A stretch of DNA of 64,000 nucleotides from Cupriavidus alkaliphilus (GCF_900094595.1 NZ_FMAD01000006.1:186001-250000); one strand, 5' to 3'. Counted from the first letter of the stretch, positions 53,295 through 62,621 are shown. Notes: generated by a model from the sequence alone, not told the origin. Numbers and translations are program-made.

Positions 53295-54230
53295 ATGTTC
53301 AAAGCGCGCGAAGGTTCGGAAAGACTGGCCAAGGAAGTCACGCTGCGGCAGTTCCGCTATTTCGTCGCGGCGGCGGAAACCGGGCAGTTCTCGATGGCGG
53401 CGACCGCCGAGCACGTGTCGCAGTCCGCCGTGACCAATGCCGTGCTGGCGCTGGAGCAGCGCCTGGGCGTGCGCCTGTTCGAGCGCCGGCCGCACGGCGT
53501 GACGCTGACGGCCGAAGGCCACCTGTTCTTCCAGCATGCGCGCCAGATCCTGGATTCGGTCGAAGACGCGCTGCGCGAGCCGCGCTTCCAGGTGCACGGG
53601 CTGCAGGGCAGCGTGCGGCTGGCGGCGTCCTACACCGTGCTGGGATACTTCCTGCCGGGACTGCTGGCGCGCTTTCGCACCAACTATCCGGATATCGAGC
53701 TGGACCTGCTCGACATGGACCGCCCCGACATCGAGCGCGCCGTGCTGGCGGGCGAGATCGAGCTGGGCATCGCGCTGCTGTCGAACCTGGAGAAGCCCCA
53801 GCGCTTCCAGCGCCATACGCTGATGCGGTCGCGGCGCCAGCTATGGACCTCGGCCAGCCATCCGCTGCTGGAGGTGGAGCGGCCTTCGCTGCGCGATATC
53901 GCGGCGTATCCGTACCTGCTCATTACCGTCGACGAGGCCGAGGACTCGACGCTGCGCTACTGGCGCAGTCACCGGCTCGCGCCCAATATCGCCTTCCGCA
54001 CCGGTTCGATGGAAGCACTGCGCGGGCTGGTGGCGCATGGCTTCGGCGTCACCGTGCTGTCCGACATGGTGTATCGGCCCTGGTCGCTGGAAGGCAAGCA
54101 GATCGAAGCCCGGCCGATTGCCAATGCGGTGCCCGACATGGAGGTCGGCATGCTGTGGCAGCCCGGCCGCAAGCTGGGCAAGCCGGCCGATGCGCTGCGC
54201 GAATTCCTGATCCACGCTTGCGGCAGCTGA
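53295..54230 (+). CDS. LysR-family transcriptional regulator
   Basis: A 311-residue LysR protein. HTH: LRQFRYFVAAAETGQFSMAA and SQSAVTNAVLALEQRLGVRL. The effector domain starts LQGSVRLAASYTVLGYFLPG. The ATG at 53295 follows CGGAGA. It is divergent from the fused ferredoxin oxidoreductase gene, with a perfect palindrome in the gap, so it likely controls that gene. It converges with a Bug receptor gene 45 bp away. Confidence 0.92.
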   Translation: MFKAREGSERLAKEVTLRQFRYFVAAAETGQFSMAATAEHVSQSAVTNAVLALEQRLGVRLFERRPHGVTLTAEGHLFFQHARQILDSVEDALREPRFQVHGLQGSVRLAASYTVLGYFLPGLLARFRTNYPDIELDLLDMDRPDIERAVLAGEIELGIALLSNLEKPQRFQRHTLMRSRRQLWTSASHPLLEVERPSLRDIAAYPYLLITVDEAEDSTLRYWRSHRLAPNIAFRTGSMEALRGLVAHGFGVTVLSDMVYRPWSLEGKQIEARPIANAVPDMEVGMLWQPGRKLGKPADALREFLIHACGS

Positions 54231-54275
54231 AGCGCGCAAGCGCGTGGCTGGCTGGCCTGCCCCGACCCGTAGCCC

Positions 54276-55262
54276 TCAGTTCAGCGTGGCCCCTGCCTGC
54301 TTGACGATGCGCGCATGCTTGTCCAGCTCGCTCCTGAAGAACGGCACCGCCGCATCGGCGCCGGTGGCCGTCACCACCAGTCCTTGCGCCGCCAGTTGCT
54401 CCTGCACCTCGCGTTCGCGCAGCGTGGCCTGGATCTTCGCCTGGAGGTCCTGCACACCCGGCTTCGGCATGCCCGCGGGCCCGACGATCGCCAGCCACGC
54501 ATCGAAGCTGTAGCGCGGCACGCCCGACTCCGCCAGCGTTGGCACCTCGGGCAGCGCCGGCACCCGCTGCGCGGTGGACACGGCGAGCGCCCGCAGCTTG
54601 CCTGCCTTGATCAGCGGCAGCACCGCCTGCACGGTGAGGAACCCCATCTGCACCTGGCCGCCGACCAGGTCGGTGGTGTAGTTGCCGGCGCCCTTGTACG
54701 GCACATGGCGGATGTCCACTTTGGCCTCGCTGGCCAGGAGCTGGCCGGCCAGGTGCAGCACCGTGCCGTTGCCCGACGAGCCGTAGTTCAGTTCGCCCGG
54801 TTTCGACTTCAGCAGCGCGAGCAGTTCCCTGGTGTTGTTCGCGCTCACCGCGGGATTGACCACCAGCACCAGCGGCAGCGTGCCGATCACGGTGATGGGC
54901 GTGATGTCCTGCAGCGCGTCATACGGCAGACTCTTGTAGATAAACGGGTTGATGACGTGGTTCGACGAGATCAGGCCCAGCGTCGAGCCGTCTTTCGGCG
55001 CGCGCACGATCTGCTGTGTGCCCGGCACACCGCCGGCGCCGGCGATATTCTCGACCACCACCGACTGGCCCAGCTGCTTGCCCAGCGGCTGGCTCAGCGC
55101 GCGGGCCACGGCGTCGGCCTGTGAGCCGGGCTGGGTCGGCACGATCAGCCTGAGCGGCTTGCCATCCTGCGCATGGGCCGGAACGGCCTGGCCGCCAAGC
55201 ATTGCCAGCGTGGTCAGGGCCGCAAGCGCCTTGCACGCCTGTCGAAACAGCGAGGTCTGCAT
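54276..55262 (-). CDS. Bug-family periplasmic solute-binding protein
   Basis: A 328-residue receptor with a signal peptide (ACKALAALTTLAMLGGQAVP, cleaved near AHA) and Bug motifs: KPLRLIVPTQPGSQADAVAR, ENIAGAGGVPGTQQI, HVPYKGAGNYTTDLVGGQVQ. It is the third orphan Bug receptor in the window. A LysR gene lies upstream on the same strand and a divergent aconitase-family gene beyond it, so it may import the substrate of that enzyme; this is inferred from position. Confidence 0.92.
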   Translation of the reverse strand: MQTSLFRQACKALAALTTLAMLGGQAVPAHAQDGKPLRLIVPTQPGSQADAVARALSQPLGKQLGQSVVVENIAGAGGVPGTQQIVRAPKDGSTLGLISSNHVINPFIYKSLPYDALQDITPITVIGTLPLVLVVNPAVSANNTRELLALLKSKPGELNYGSSGNGTVLHLAGQLLASEAKVDIRHVPYKGAGNYTTDLVGGQVQMGFLTVQAVLPLIKAGKLRALAVSTAQRVPALPEVPTLAESGVPRYSFDAWLAIVGPAGMPKPGVQDLQAKIQATLREREVQEQLAAQGLVVTATGADAAVPFFRSELDKHARIVKQAGATLN

Positions 55263-55368
55263 GGTTTTGTCTCCGTGGGTCGAATCGCACCGTGGACGGT
55301 GGCTTTGGCACGGAGTGTAGGGTTGCGACGTCGCGGTGGCCGAGTGCTAATCCGCTGGACCGGGTATC

Positions 55369-56286
55369 TCAGCCCGGCATAGCTTCCGTTCCGCCCTGTG
55401 GCTGCAGCGCCGCGATCATCGCGGCAATCGCCCGCAGCCGCGGCTGCTTGTACGGGGCATAGATGCGCAGCTGGCGCTGGCGCCACGGTTCATCCAGCGG
55501 CACGCGCACAAAGCGCCGCGTTCCCGCATAGGCCGCGCCGGCACTGGCCGGCAGCACGGCGATGCCCAGCCCCGCCTCCACCATGCGGCAGGCGGCCTCG
55601 AAACTGGAGACCGCCACGCCCTGGTTGAACGGCAGCCGCAGGTTGGCCGCCTGCTCGCGCAGGTCCTGGTCGAGCGCGCCGCCCGGCTGCACCACCACCA
55701 GCGAATGCTCGAGCACCTCGGCGTAACGCATGCGCTTGCGCCGGGCCAGCGCATGCGACGACGGCACCACCACATTGAGCGGATCGCTGCCAAAGGCCCA
55801 TGATTCCAGCCCGCCCGGGGTCTTGGCCGCGACGCCGATGCCGACGTCGGCCCGGTCATCGAGGCAGGCACGCAGCGTTTCCGCGGTGGAGCGCTCGTAC
55901 AGCGCGATCTCGACCAGCGGATGCGCCGCCTTGAACGCATGCAGGCGCTCCGGCAGGAAACCGATGATGGCCGACGGGCTGGCCGATACCCGCACCACGC
56001 CGGCGACCCGGTCGCCCAGGTCCTGCACTTCGCGCGCAAAGCTGGCGATGTCTTCGTTCAGCTTGCGCCCCAGCTCCAGCGCGCGGGCGCCGGCATCGGT
56101 CAGCACCACGCCGGCGGGCGAGCGCACGAACAGCACCACTCCCAGGCTGCGCTCCAGTTCGGCGATGCGCCGGCTCAGCGCCGACTGGGCGATATGCTCG
56201 GTCTCAGCCGCGCGCTTGATCGAGCCCTCGCGGGCCGCGGCCAGGAACAGCTGGATGTTGACGGGATCGATGCGGTGCATGGTCAT
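55369..56286 (-). CDS. LysR-family transcriptional regulator
   Basis: A 305-residue LysR protein with HTH in NIQLFLAAAREGSIKRAAET then AQSALSRRIAELERSLGVVL, and effector domain from VAGVVRVSASPSAIIGFLPE. It sits between a Bug receptor gene (same strand, downstream) and the divergent aconitase-family fusion gene, and probably regulates both. An ATG two codons in (MHRIDPV) is an alternative start. Confidence 0.9.
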   Translation of the reverse strand: MTMHRIDPVNIQLFLAAAREGSIKRAAETEHIAQSALSRRIAELERSLGVVLFVRSPAGVVLTDAGARALELGRKLNEDIASFAREVQDLGDRVAGVVRVSASPSAIIGFLPERLHAFKAAHPLVEIALYERSTAETLRACLDDRADVGIGVAAKTPGGLESWAFGSDPLNVVVPSSHALARRKRMRYAEVLEHSLVVVQPGGALDQDLREQAANLRLPFNQGVAVSSFEAACRMVEAGLGIAVLPASAGAAYAGTRRFVRVPLDEPWRQRQLRIYAPYKQPRLRAIAAMIAALQPQGGTEAMPG

Positions 56287-56463
56287 TGCGCCCGGGTGGG
56301 CAGGCCGGAATGTCGCCCGATACTAACCTTGCCGCGCGCGCCGCGCATGACCCCTGGGTTTACCCTGATATGTCTGGCGCAGATAGCCGCGATGCCGCAT
56401 CAGCGCTTCATGCGCGCGCGCCAGCGCCGGTAGAGTTGCGCCGAAATGCCATCGGAGACCTGC

Positions 56464-58440
56464 ATGAGCGCCATCGGGGCCACGGCCCGCATCCTGTTCC
56501 TTGCCGACTCGGCGTCGGCCATGACGGCGCAGCTGCAGGGGCTGCCGATGACGCTGGCCACCGCCGGCGCGCTGCGCGACGACGTCTCGACGGACGAGAT
56601 CACGCCGGTGCCGATCCTGACGCACTACGACGACACGCTCGGCCGTTTTCCCTATATCGGCTACAAGGTTGAAGGTGTCTGCCCGGTCCCGGCCGGCGCG
56701 ATCCGCGACGGCGGCTTCGCCGTGACCGTCGCCGGCAACCGCTACGGCAAGGGCTCGTCGCGCGAGCATAGTCCGGCGGCGGAGAAGCTGGCCGGCATCC
56801 GTCTCGTCATCGCCCGCAGTTTCGAGCGCATCTACCGCCAGAATGCCGACAACATCGGCCTGTTCACCTCGACCGACTTCAGCCTGCTCACCCGGCTGGA
56901 TCAAGGCGAGCCCATCGACACCGATACGCTGGTGGCCGGGCGCGACGCCCTCGCCGCAGCCATCCTGCGGCATGGCGGCCTGCTCAGGTTCGGCCAGGCG
57001 CACCTGAGCGACGTGGAACCCGCCCCCACCGGCGCCCCCACCGGTCCGCAGACCCTGTTCGAGAAAATCGTGCAGCGGCATCTGCTGGCAACGCCGGTGA
57101 CGCCGGCCCGACCGGTTCCGGGCGACGGCATTTTCGTGCGGGCCGACTGGCGCTTTATCCACGAGTACTACACCGGCATGTGCGCCCACATGCTGCACGC
57201 GGCGTTCGGCAAGCCGCTGCAGCTCAGGGATGCGGATCGCATCGTGGTGTTCGAGGACCACACCTCCTATGTCGGCGAAAGCCCGGCTCACGTGCGCGGC
57301 GGCCTGGTCGACAACGTCGCCCGCATGTGCGCGGCGCAGCGCGACTTCGTGCGCGACTACCAGCTGCGATGCCATCGCACGCTGACCGAGGACGAGTCCC
57401 GTGGCGCCGCGGTCGCGCGTGCGGCCGGCATCTCGCACGCGATGATGGCCGAGCGCTATGCCTTGCCCGGGCAAGTGGTGGTCGGCACCGATTCCCATAC
57501 CCCGCACAGCGGCGCGCTGGGCTGCGTGGCGTTCGGCGTCGGCACCACCGACATGGCCAATGCCTTCGTGACCGGCGCGGTGCGCATGACCCTGCCGCAA
57601 TGTATCCAGGTGCGCCTGGACGGCGTGCTGGCGCCGGGCGTCACGGCCAAGGACGTGGTGCTGCACCTGCTGGCCCGGGCCGACATCAAGGCCGGCGCCG
57701 GCGTCGGCAAGGTGTTCGAGTTCACCGGCCCGGTGGTCGGCGCGATGTCGATCGACGAGCGCGCCACGCTGACCAATATGTGCGCCGAGCTGGGCGGCTT
57801 CACCGGCATCGTCGCCCCCGATGCACAGACCGTGCGCTTCCTCAAGGAGCGGCGCGGCATCGATTTCGAGATCGAGCCCTGGATGCGCAGCGATGACGGC
57901 GCCGCGTTCGCCGCCACGCTGGTCATCGACTGCGGCACGCTCGTGCCGATGGTGGCCCGCCCCGGCGATCCGGGCAATGGCATGCCGCTGGCGGCGCTGG
58001 CCCAGCGCGTTCCCGTCGACATTGCCTACGGCGGCTCCTGCACGGCCGGCAAGCGCGAGGACTTCGACTGGTACCACGAAGTGCTGCACTGGGCCGTGCA
58101 GCGCGGCTTGCGCCTGGCGCCGCGGGTCAGGCTCTACCTGCAGTTCGGCACCACCGACGTGCGCGACTATTGCATCCGCCAGGGGTACCTGGAGACGTTC
58201 CAGGCCATCGGCGCGCGCATCCTCCAGCCGTCCTGCGGCGCCTGCGCCAACTGCGGCCCGGGGTCTTCCGAGCGGCCGGAGCAGGTGACGGTCAGTTCGA
58301 TCAACCGCAACTTCCCCGGGCGCTCCGGTCCGGGGCAGGTCTGGCTGGCCAGCCCGCCAACGGTGGCCGCCAGTGCGATCTGCGGGGAACTGGCGTCGTT
58401 CGGGGACTTGCAGCGGCGCTATGCCGCGGGCGCGGCGTAG
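56464..58440 (+). CDS. Aconitase-family dehydratase with LeuD-like swivel domain fused in front of LeuC-like domains
   Basis: A 658-residue single-chain hydro-lyase. Residues about 25-150 are the swivel (LeuD-like) domain: DDVSTDEITPVPILTHYDDT and YGKGSSREHSPAAEKLAG then ARSFERIYRQNADNIGLF. Residues about 190-640 are the catalytic domains: GTDSHTPHSGALGCVAFGVG with the active His, and [4Fe-4S] ligands in AYGGSCTAGKREDF and PSCGACANCGPG. In ordinary aconitases the swivel domain is C-terminal; here it is N-terminal. The substrate is probably a 3-isopropylmalate-, citramalate- or homoaconitate-like acid. The ATG at 56464 has GGAGA 5 bp upstream. Divergent from a LysR gene. Confidence 0.9.
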   Translation: MSAIGATARILFLADSASAMTAQLQGLPMTLATAGALRDDVSTDEITPVPILTHYDDTLGRFPYIGYKVEGVCPVPAGAIRDGGFAVTVAGNRYGKGSSREHSPAAEKLAGIRLVIARSFERIYRQNADNIGLFTSTDFSLLTRLDQGEPIDTDTLVAGRDALAAAILRHGGLLRFGQAHLSDVEPAPTGAPTGPQTLFEKIVQRHLLATPVTPARPVPGDGIFVRADWRFIHEYYTGMCAHMLHAAFGKPLQLRDADRIVVFEDHTSYVGESPAHVRGGLVDNVARMCAAQRDFVRDYQLRCHRTLTEDESRGAAVARAAGISHAMMAERYALPGQVVVGTDSHTPHSGALGCVAFGVGTTDMANAFVTGAVRMTLPQCIQVRLDGVLAPGVTAKDVVLHLLARADIKAGAGVGKVFEFTGPVVGAMSIDERATLTNMCAELGGFTGIVAPDAQTVRFLKERRGIDFEIEPWMRSDDGAAFAATLVIDCGTLVPMVARPGDPGNGMPLAALAQRVPVDIAYGGSCTAGKREDFDWYHEVLHWAVQRGLRLAPRVRLYLQFGTTDVRDYCIRQGYLETFQAIGARILQPSCGACANCGPGSSERPEQVTVSSINRNFPGRSGPGQVWLASPPTVAASAICGELASFGDLQRRYAAGAA

Positions 58441-58804
58441 GCAGGCATCTGCCGGGCGGCACGGCTGCCGGCATCAGCCCCCCGGACCGGCTTTCGCATA
58501 GCCCATGCCGTAGTCCGCCAGGCAGTGCAGGTTCTGCGCCCGGATCGCCTCCGTCATGAAGTCGTGACCTCACCGGGCCGCAAGCCGCGTTCTGGGCGAG
58601 GTCGCGCCACGCGCGCGAACGCGGCCTGGCCGGCTACCAGATTTACCTGGCCACCGGCTGAAAGCCTCTTGCCGCAGCTTGGCGATTGGTGCCGAACGGG
58701 AAACAGCGTGCATCCGCCCGCGGCGCTACCGCGTCGATCCTGGTTCACCTAGCATTGGGGCATGGGTCGACGCCCCATCCCTACCAACCGAACCGAGGTG
58801 CGTG
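58441..58804. other. Intergenic region with possible decayed gene tails
   Basis: No intact gene is seen in these 364 bp. On the minus strand 58557-58474 reads MTEAIRAQNLHCLADYGMGY then AKAGPGG-stop, and on the plus strand, ending near 58662, a frame closes with RERGLAGYQIYLATG-stop. Both look like C-terminal ends of proteins, and both are cut by stop codons close upstream. They may be remnants of deleted genes. The promoter of the reductase at 58805 must lie in the last part. Confidence 0.4.
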
Positions 58805-59563
58805 ATGAAGATCGTTGTGATTGGCGGTACCGGACTGATCGGCAGCAAGGTCGTGGCCCGGCTTGCCGCGCAAGGCCATGAAGTGGTGGCGGCATCGCCA
58901 CAGACGGGCGTGAATGCGCTCACCGGAGAAGGCCTCGGGCAGGCGCTCGCCGGCGCGCAGGTGGTCGTGGATGTGGCCAATTCTCCATCGTTCGCCGACG
59001 ATGCCGTGCTGCATTTCTTCGAGACCTCGGGTCGCAACCTGGCGGCGGCGGAGAAGGCGGCCGGGATTGCACACCATGTCGCGCTGTCGGTGGTCGGCAC
59101 CGACAAGCTTGCCCAGAGCGGCTACTTCCGCGGCAAGATCGCGCAGGAAGCGCTGATCCGCAATGCCGGCATCCCCTACACCATCGTTCGCTCCACGCAG
59201 TTCCTCGAGTTCCTCGGCGGCATCGCCGAATCGGGTGCCGACGGCGATGCGATCCGCCTGTCGTCCGCATCGATCCAGCCGATCGCCTCCGACGACGTGG
59301 CCGAGGCCGTGGCCGACCAGGCGCTTGCCGATCCCGCCAACGGCATCGTCGATATCGCCGGGCCGCAGCGCTTTGCACTGAGCGAGCTGGTGCAACGCTA
59401 TCTCGCAGCCACCAATGATCCGCGCAAGGTGGTCGTCGACGCCAAGGCCCCCTATTTCGGCGCCGAGCTGGAAGACGGCACGCTGGTTCCGGACGGCCCC
59501 GCGCGGCTGGGCAAGACCAGCTTCGAGGCATGGCTGCGACAGCGCCAGCCGGCGCGGACCTGA
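58805..59563 (+). CDS. NAD(P)H-binding NmrA/atypical SDR-family protein
   Basis: A 252-residue Rossmann protein: MKIVVIGGTGLIGSKVVARL with the GxxGxxG fingerprint of atypical SDRs, VVDVANSPSFADDAVLHFFE, and IVRSTQFLEFLGGI. It lacks a clear YxxxK pair, as in NmrA-like and SDR_a5 proteins, which may be reductases or redox sensors. The ATG at 58805 starts directly at the first strand. The Ohr/OsmC gene follows 15 bp later, so a link to oxidative stress is plausible. Confidence 0.88.
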   Translation: MKIVVIGGTGLIGSKVVARLAAQGHEVVAASPQTGVNALTGEGLGQALAGAQVVVDVANSPSFADDAVLHFFETSGRNLAAAEKAAGIAHHVALSVVGTDKLAQSGYFRGKIAQEALIRNAGIPYTIVRSTQFLEFLGGIAESGADGDAIRLSSASIQPIASDDVAEAVADQALADPANGIVDIAGPQRFALSELVQRYLAATNDPRKVVVDAKAPYFGAELEDGTLVPDGPARLGKTSFEAWLRQRQPART

Positions 59564-59578
59564 CCCCAGTGCCGGCCC

Positions 59579-60079
59579 ATGGCGAACCAGAAACTGCAAC
59601 CCCCGCCGTTGAGCCTGCTCGACAAATATCGCGGGCCTGACTTCGATCCGCTCTACACCACGGCCGTCACCGTCACGGGTGGAGAAACCGGGCACGGGCG
59701 CGCCTCCGGCGTGGCCCGCTCCGATGACGGCAACCTCGTCATCGACCTGCGGCTGCCGGCCGCGCTGGGAGGTCCGGGCAACGGCACCAACCCGGAGCAG
59801 CTGTTCGCCGCGAGCTATGCCGCGTGCTTCCATGGCGCGCTGCACCTGCTGGCCCAGCGCGCCCGCCTCCCTATCGACAACATCGCCGTGGAAGTCGAAG
59901 TCGCTTTCGGCCGCGACCCCGTAGACGGCGCCTATGCGCTGTCCGCGGATGTCCGCGTCAGGATGCCGGGCGTGGCCCGGGCGCTGGCCGAAGAACTGGT
60001 GCGCAATACCGAGCGCTTCTGCCCCTATGTGAAGATGACCCGGCAAGGCATTGCCAGCGTCGTGGCGGTGGTGGACTGA
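59579..60079 (+). CDS. Organic hydroperoxide resistance protein (Ohr/OsmC family)
   Basis: A 166-residue thiol peroxidase. The two redox Cys are visible in FAASYAACFHGALHLLAQ and RFCPYVKMTRQG; the catalytic Arg region is near the N-terminus (GHGRASGVAR). Ohr reduces organic and fatty-acid hydroperoxides with a lipoylated partner. The length is slightly above the usual 140 because of an N-terminal extension of about 20 residues. No ohrR regulator is adjacent. It closely follows the NmrA-like gene and ends at the point where an opposing cupin gene is truncated. Confidence 0.88.
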   Translation: MANQKLQPPPLSLLDKYRGPDFDPLYTTAVTVTGGETGHGRASGVARSDDGNLVIDLRLPAALGGPGNGTNPEQLFAASYAACFHGALHLLAQRARLPIDNIAVEVEVAFGRDPVDGAYALSADVRVRMPGVARALAEELVRNTERFCPYVKMTRQGIASVVAVVD

Positions 60080-60082
60080 TCC

Positions 60083-60271
60083 GCCTCCGGCGGCCACCAC
60101 GATGCTGGCCTCCAGCACATAGACAAAGCCATGCGCGTCATGCCGGTGGACCGGATCGGCAACGCCCGGCGGGTATTCCATCACGATCTTCTGCACCTCC
60201 TTGCCGGGGTAGTCCGGCAAGGCTTCGGTCGACAGACGGCACGCCGCGGCAGGCGCGCCAAGGTTCTCCAC
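60083..60271 (-). pseudogene. Truncated cupin-domain gene
   Basis: On the minus strand from 60271 the reading starts MENLGAPAAACRLSTEALPD and runs through GKEVQKIVMEYPPGVADPVH to HAHGFVYVLEASIVV-like cupin sequence (HRHDAHGFVYVLEAS), which holds the first cupin motif (His-x-His). After about 62 codons the similarity stops, where the 3' end of the ohr gene begins on the other strand; the second cupin motif is missing. This looks like a deletion junction rather than a whole gene. It sits downstream of the MFS gene on the same strand. Frame continues without stop into ohr antisense. Confidence 0.6.
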
Positions 60272-60328
60272 ACTGTCGCCGCTTCGACACCAATCGGCGC
60301 CATGGGCGCGATGCAGCGCACGACGCTC

Positions 60329-61702
60329 CTAGTCGGCGATGTTTTCCAGCGCCCTGCCGCGGGTCTCGATGCCGAAGCGGAATACGATCGCCGCCGCCGC
60401 AAGGAAACACAGCGCGCCAAGACAGAACACGCCCGCCTGCCCCGCGACGGGAAGCACCAGTCCCACCAGCGCCGGTCCCAGCAGCGAGCCGATGCGTCCG
60501 ACGGTCGAAGCCATGCCGCAGCCCGAGGCGCGCGCACGCGTGGGATATAGCTCCGGCGTGTAGGTATAGAGCACCGCCCACATGCCGAACATGAAGAACT
60601 GCATCATGCCGCCGGAAAGGAACAACGCCATCGGCTCCGGCGACGAGCCGGCGACCCGGCCATAGATGAAGACCATGCAGGCTCCGCCGACCAGCGTCGC
60701 CACGCAGGCAGGCTTGCGCCCCCAGCGCTCCACCGCCCACGCCGCCCACAGAAAGCCCGGAATCCCACCGATCGAGATATACACCGTGTACAGCACGGAC
60801 TTCGTCACCCCCAGTCCGGACTGCTGCAGCAATGCGCCGATCCATGTATTCAGGCCATAGAACCCCAGCAGAGCGAAAAACCACAGACCCCATACGGTCA
60901 GGGTCCGGCTGCGGTACGCGCGCGACCACAGCACGCGCAGCCCCGATGCGTCCGGCTCCGCCGCGGCAACCGACGGGGTGACCTCCGGCAATGCCTCAAG
61001 TTTCATCCGCCGCATCACCGACTGCTCGATACGTTCGACGATCGCGCCCGCTTCCGCATGGCGCCCCCGCGATTCAAGCCAGCGCGGAGACTCGGGCACG
61101 AAGCGCCGAACCACGATCAGGAAGAGCGCCGGAACTGCGCCGAGCAGGAACATCGTGCGCCAGGTATAGGTGCTCAGCACGTAGTACGACATCAGGCCAG
61201 CGCAGATAAACGCGATCGGCCAGTTGCCGTCCATCAATGCTAGATACTTGCCGCGCTGCCGCGCCGGGATGAACTCCGACATCAGCGTCTGTGCCAACGG
61301 CAGCTCCATGCCCATGCCGATGCCGAGCAAAAGCCGATATGCGCCCAGTTCCATGGGGTTGCTCGCGGTGGAACAGAGATAGCTGCCCACGCCCCAGATG
61401 ATCATGCTGACCTGGAACACGGGCTTGCGCCCGAACCTGTCGGCAAGCATCCCCGAACTAAGCGCGCCGACGGCCATGCCGACAAAGCTGGCACTCCCCA
61501 GCATGCCCGCTTGCGCAGCGGACAATCCGAATTCCGCCCGGATCGAGCCCAGCAGATACGTCATCATGGCCAGGTCGAGATTGTCGAAAAAGAAGGCCAG
61601 CGCAATGATGGCAAACAGAAGGCGGTGATACCCGCATACGGGCAGCCGTTCCAGCCGGTCGCCGGTGCGCACGCGCATCAGCTCGAGAGAGGTATGCTTC
61701 AT
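60329..61702 (-). CDS. MFS transporter (aromatic acid/niacin-type symporter-like)
   Basis: A 457-residue 12-segment transporter. MFS signatures: GMLADRFGRKPVFQVSMI in loop 2-3, LLGIGMGMELPLAQTLMSEF in helix 4, and FVPESPRWLESRGRHAEA in the middle, a pattern shared with NiaP/sugar-porter-like and organic acid symporters. The second loop repeat AVERWGRKPACVAT is present. Substrate is unknown. It is separated from the FMN-protein/PurA-like operon upstream by a terminator, and downstream of it lies the truncated cupin gene. Confidence 0.9.
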   Translation of the reverse strand: MKHTSLELMRVRTGDRLERLPVCGYHRLLFAIIALAFFFDNLDLAMMTYLLGSIRAEFGLSAAQAGMLGSASFVGMAVGALSSGMLADRFGRKPVFQVSMIIWGVGSYLCSTASNPMELGAYRLLLGIGMGMELPLAQTLMSEFIPARQRGKYLALMDGNWPIAFICAGLMSYYVLSTYTWRTMFLLGAVPALFLIVVRRFVPESPRWLESRGRHAEAGAIVERIEQSVMRRMKLEALPEVTPSVAAAEPDASGLRVLWSRAYRSRTLTVWGLWFFALLGFYGLNTWIGALLQQSGLGVTKSVLYTVYISIGGIPGFLWAAWAVERWGRKPACVATLVGGACMVFIYGRVAGSSPEPMALFLSGGMMQFFMFGMWAVLYTYTPELYPTRARASGCGMASTVGRIGSLLGPALVGLVLPVAGQAGVFCLGALCFLAAAAIVFRFGIETRGRALENIAD

Positions 61703-61941
61703 CTTGTCTCCAGTCGTTTTAGTGCCGGTGCTCTATGGCACTGGCGGCAAGCGATAACACGTGGTTGCGCTATCGCTCACTACTGTCGCTTGCGGCCGCT
61801 TGCACGACGCGCGCCCGAACGCCAAGCTCTGTCTCGCAGGCGCCAAGGCAGCGGCGGTGCCTCGTTGCGTATCCTGTGGCCGTGAAGATCCAAGGCTGCC
61901 TTCTCCGGAGCTGCATCACCCTCCCGAAGTTCGGCGATGAG

Positions 61942-61972
61942 CCCCAAAAAGAAGAGGTGCCGAAGCACCTCT
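61942..61972 (-). terminator. Intrinsic terminator after the FMN-protein gene
   Basis: AGAGGTGC (61953-61960) and GCACCTCT (61965-61972) pair over a 4-nt CGAA loop (TTCG on the minus strand). On the minus strand the hairpin is followed by TCTTTTTGGGG-type T-rich sequence. It ends the PurA-like/FMN-protein operon. Confidence 0.85.
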
Positions 61973-61994
61973 CCATGTCTTGCGCTGGCGAGCC

Positions 61995-62621
61995 CTACTT
62001 CGCCTCGAACCGATGGGGATCGAACGCTTCCGGCGGCAGACCGGACAGCGTCGCACCGGACTGAAACGGATAGCGCAGGTACGGCGCGCGCGGCTGCCCC
62101 GGCGGCGAGTACTGGCCGTCAGCCAGGATGCGCTTCTTCGCGCTCATCTCGCGGATCTCGCAGCGATAGGCGACGATCTGGCTGGCCGCGCCATCCTCGA
62201 TCGGCGTGTAGTCCTTTTCCGGGCGGAACTTGTCCAGCGCCTGGTACTGGTGGGCACGCACCTCGTCGGTACTGTCACGCAGCCGGACTGCACAGCGCGC
62301 GATGACGCTGAAATACTCAAGGCTGGTGTTCTGGCCCTTGGGCGCCTTCAGCAAGGCCACGGGCCGGTCGACCTCGATCGTAACCAACGGGTTCGCCCGG
62401 ATCGCAGCGGCAAGCTTGCCGAATCTCGAACTGTGGATCAGGAACGCGTCGCCGGTGAAGGTAAAGCTCTGCGCCGTGATATAGGGGTACGGTGCGTCAT
62501 GCACCGCGACCCGGCAGATCAGCTCATTCCTCAAGAAGGCTTCGATAGCCGGCCAGTCGGTCCAGGCCAGGTCGGTCCGGCGCATCTCGCTGCGCAGGTA
62601 GGCAGGGGTGATACTTGTCAT
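61995..62621 (-). CDS. Pyridoxamine 5'-phosphate oxidase-family (FMN-binding split-barrel) protein
   Basis: A 208-residue protein with the flavin-binding split barrel: LICRVAVHDAPYPYITAQSF, FLIHSSRFGKLAAAIRANPL, VTIEVDRPVALLKAP and SVIARCAVRLRDSTDE. This matches PNPOx-like families (5-nitroimidazole reductase/NimA-like, heme-utilisation-like) rather than true PdxH. It may bind FMN, F420 or heme. The start overlaps the stop of the PurA-like gene (ATGA), so the two form one coupled operon. Role unknown. Confidence 0.85.
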   Translation of the reverse strand: MTSITPAYLRSEMRRTDLAWTDWPAIEAFLRNELICRVAVHDAPYPYITAQSFTFTGDAFLIHSSRFGKLAAAIRANPLVTIEVDRPVALLKAPKGQNTSLEYFSVIARCAVRLRDSTDEVRAHQYQALDKFRPEKDYTPIEDGAASQIVAYRCEIREMSAKKRILADGQYSPPGQPRAPYLRYPFQSGATLSGLPPEAFDPHRFEAK

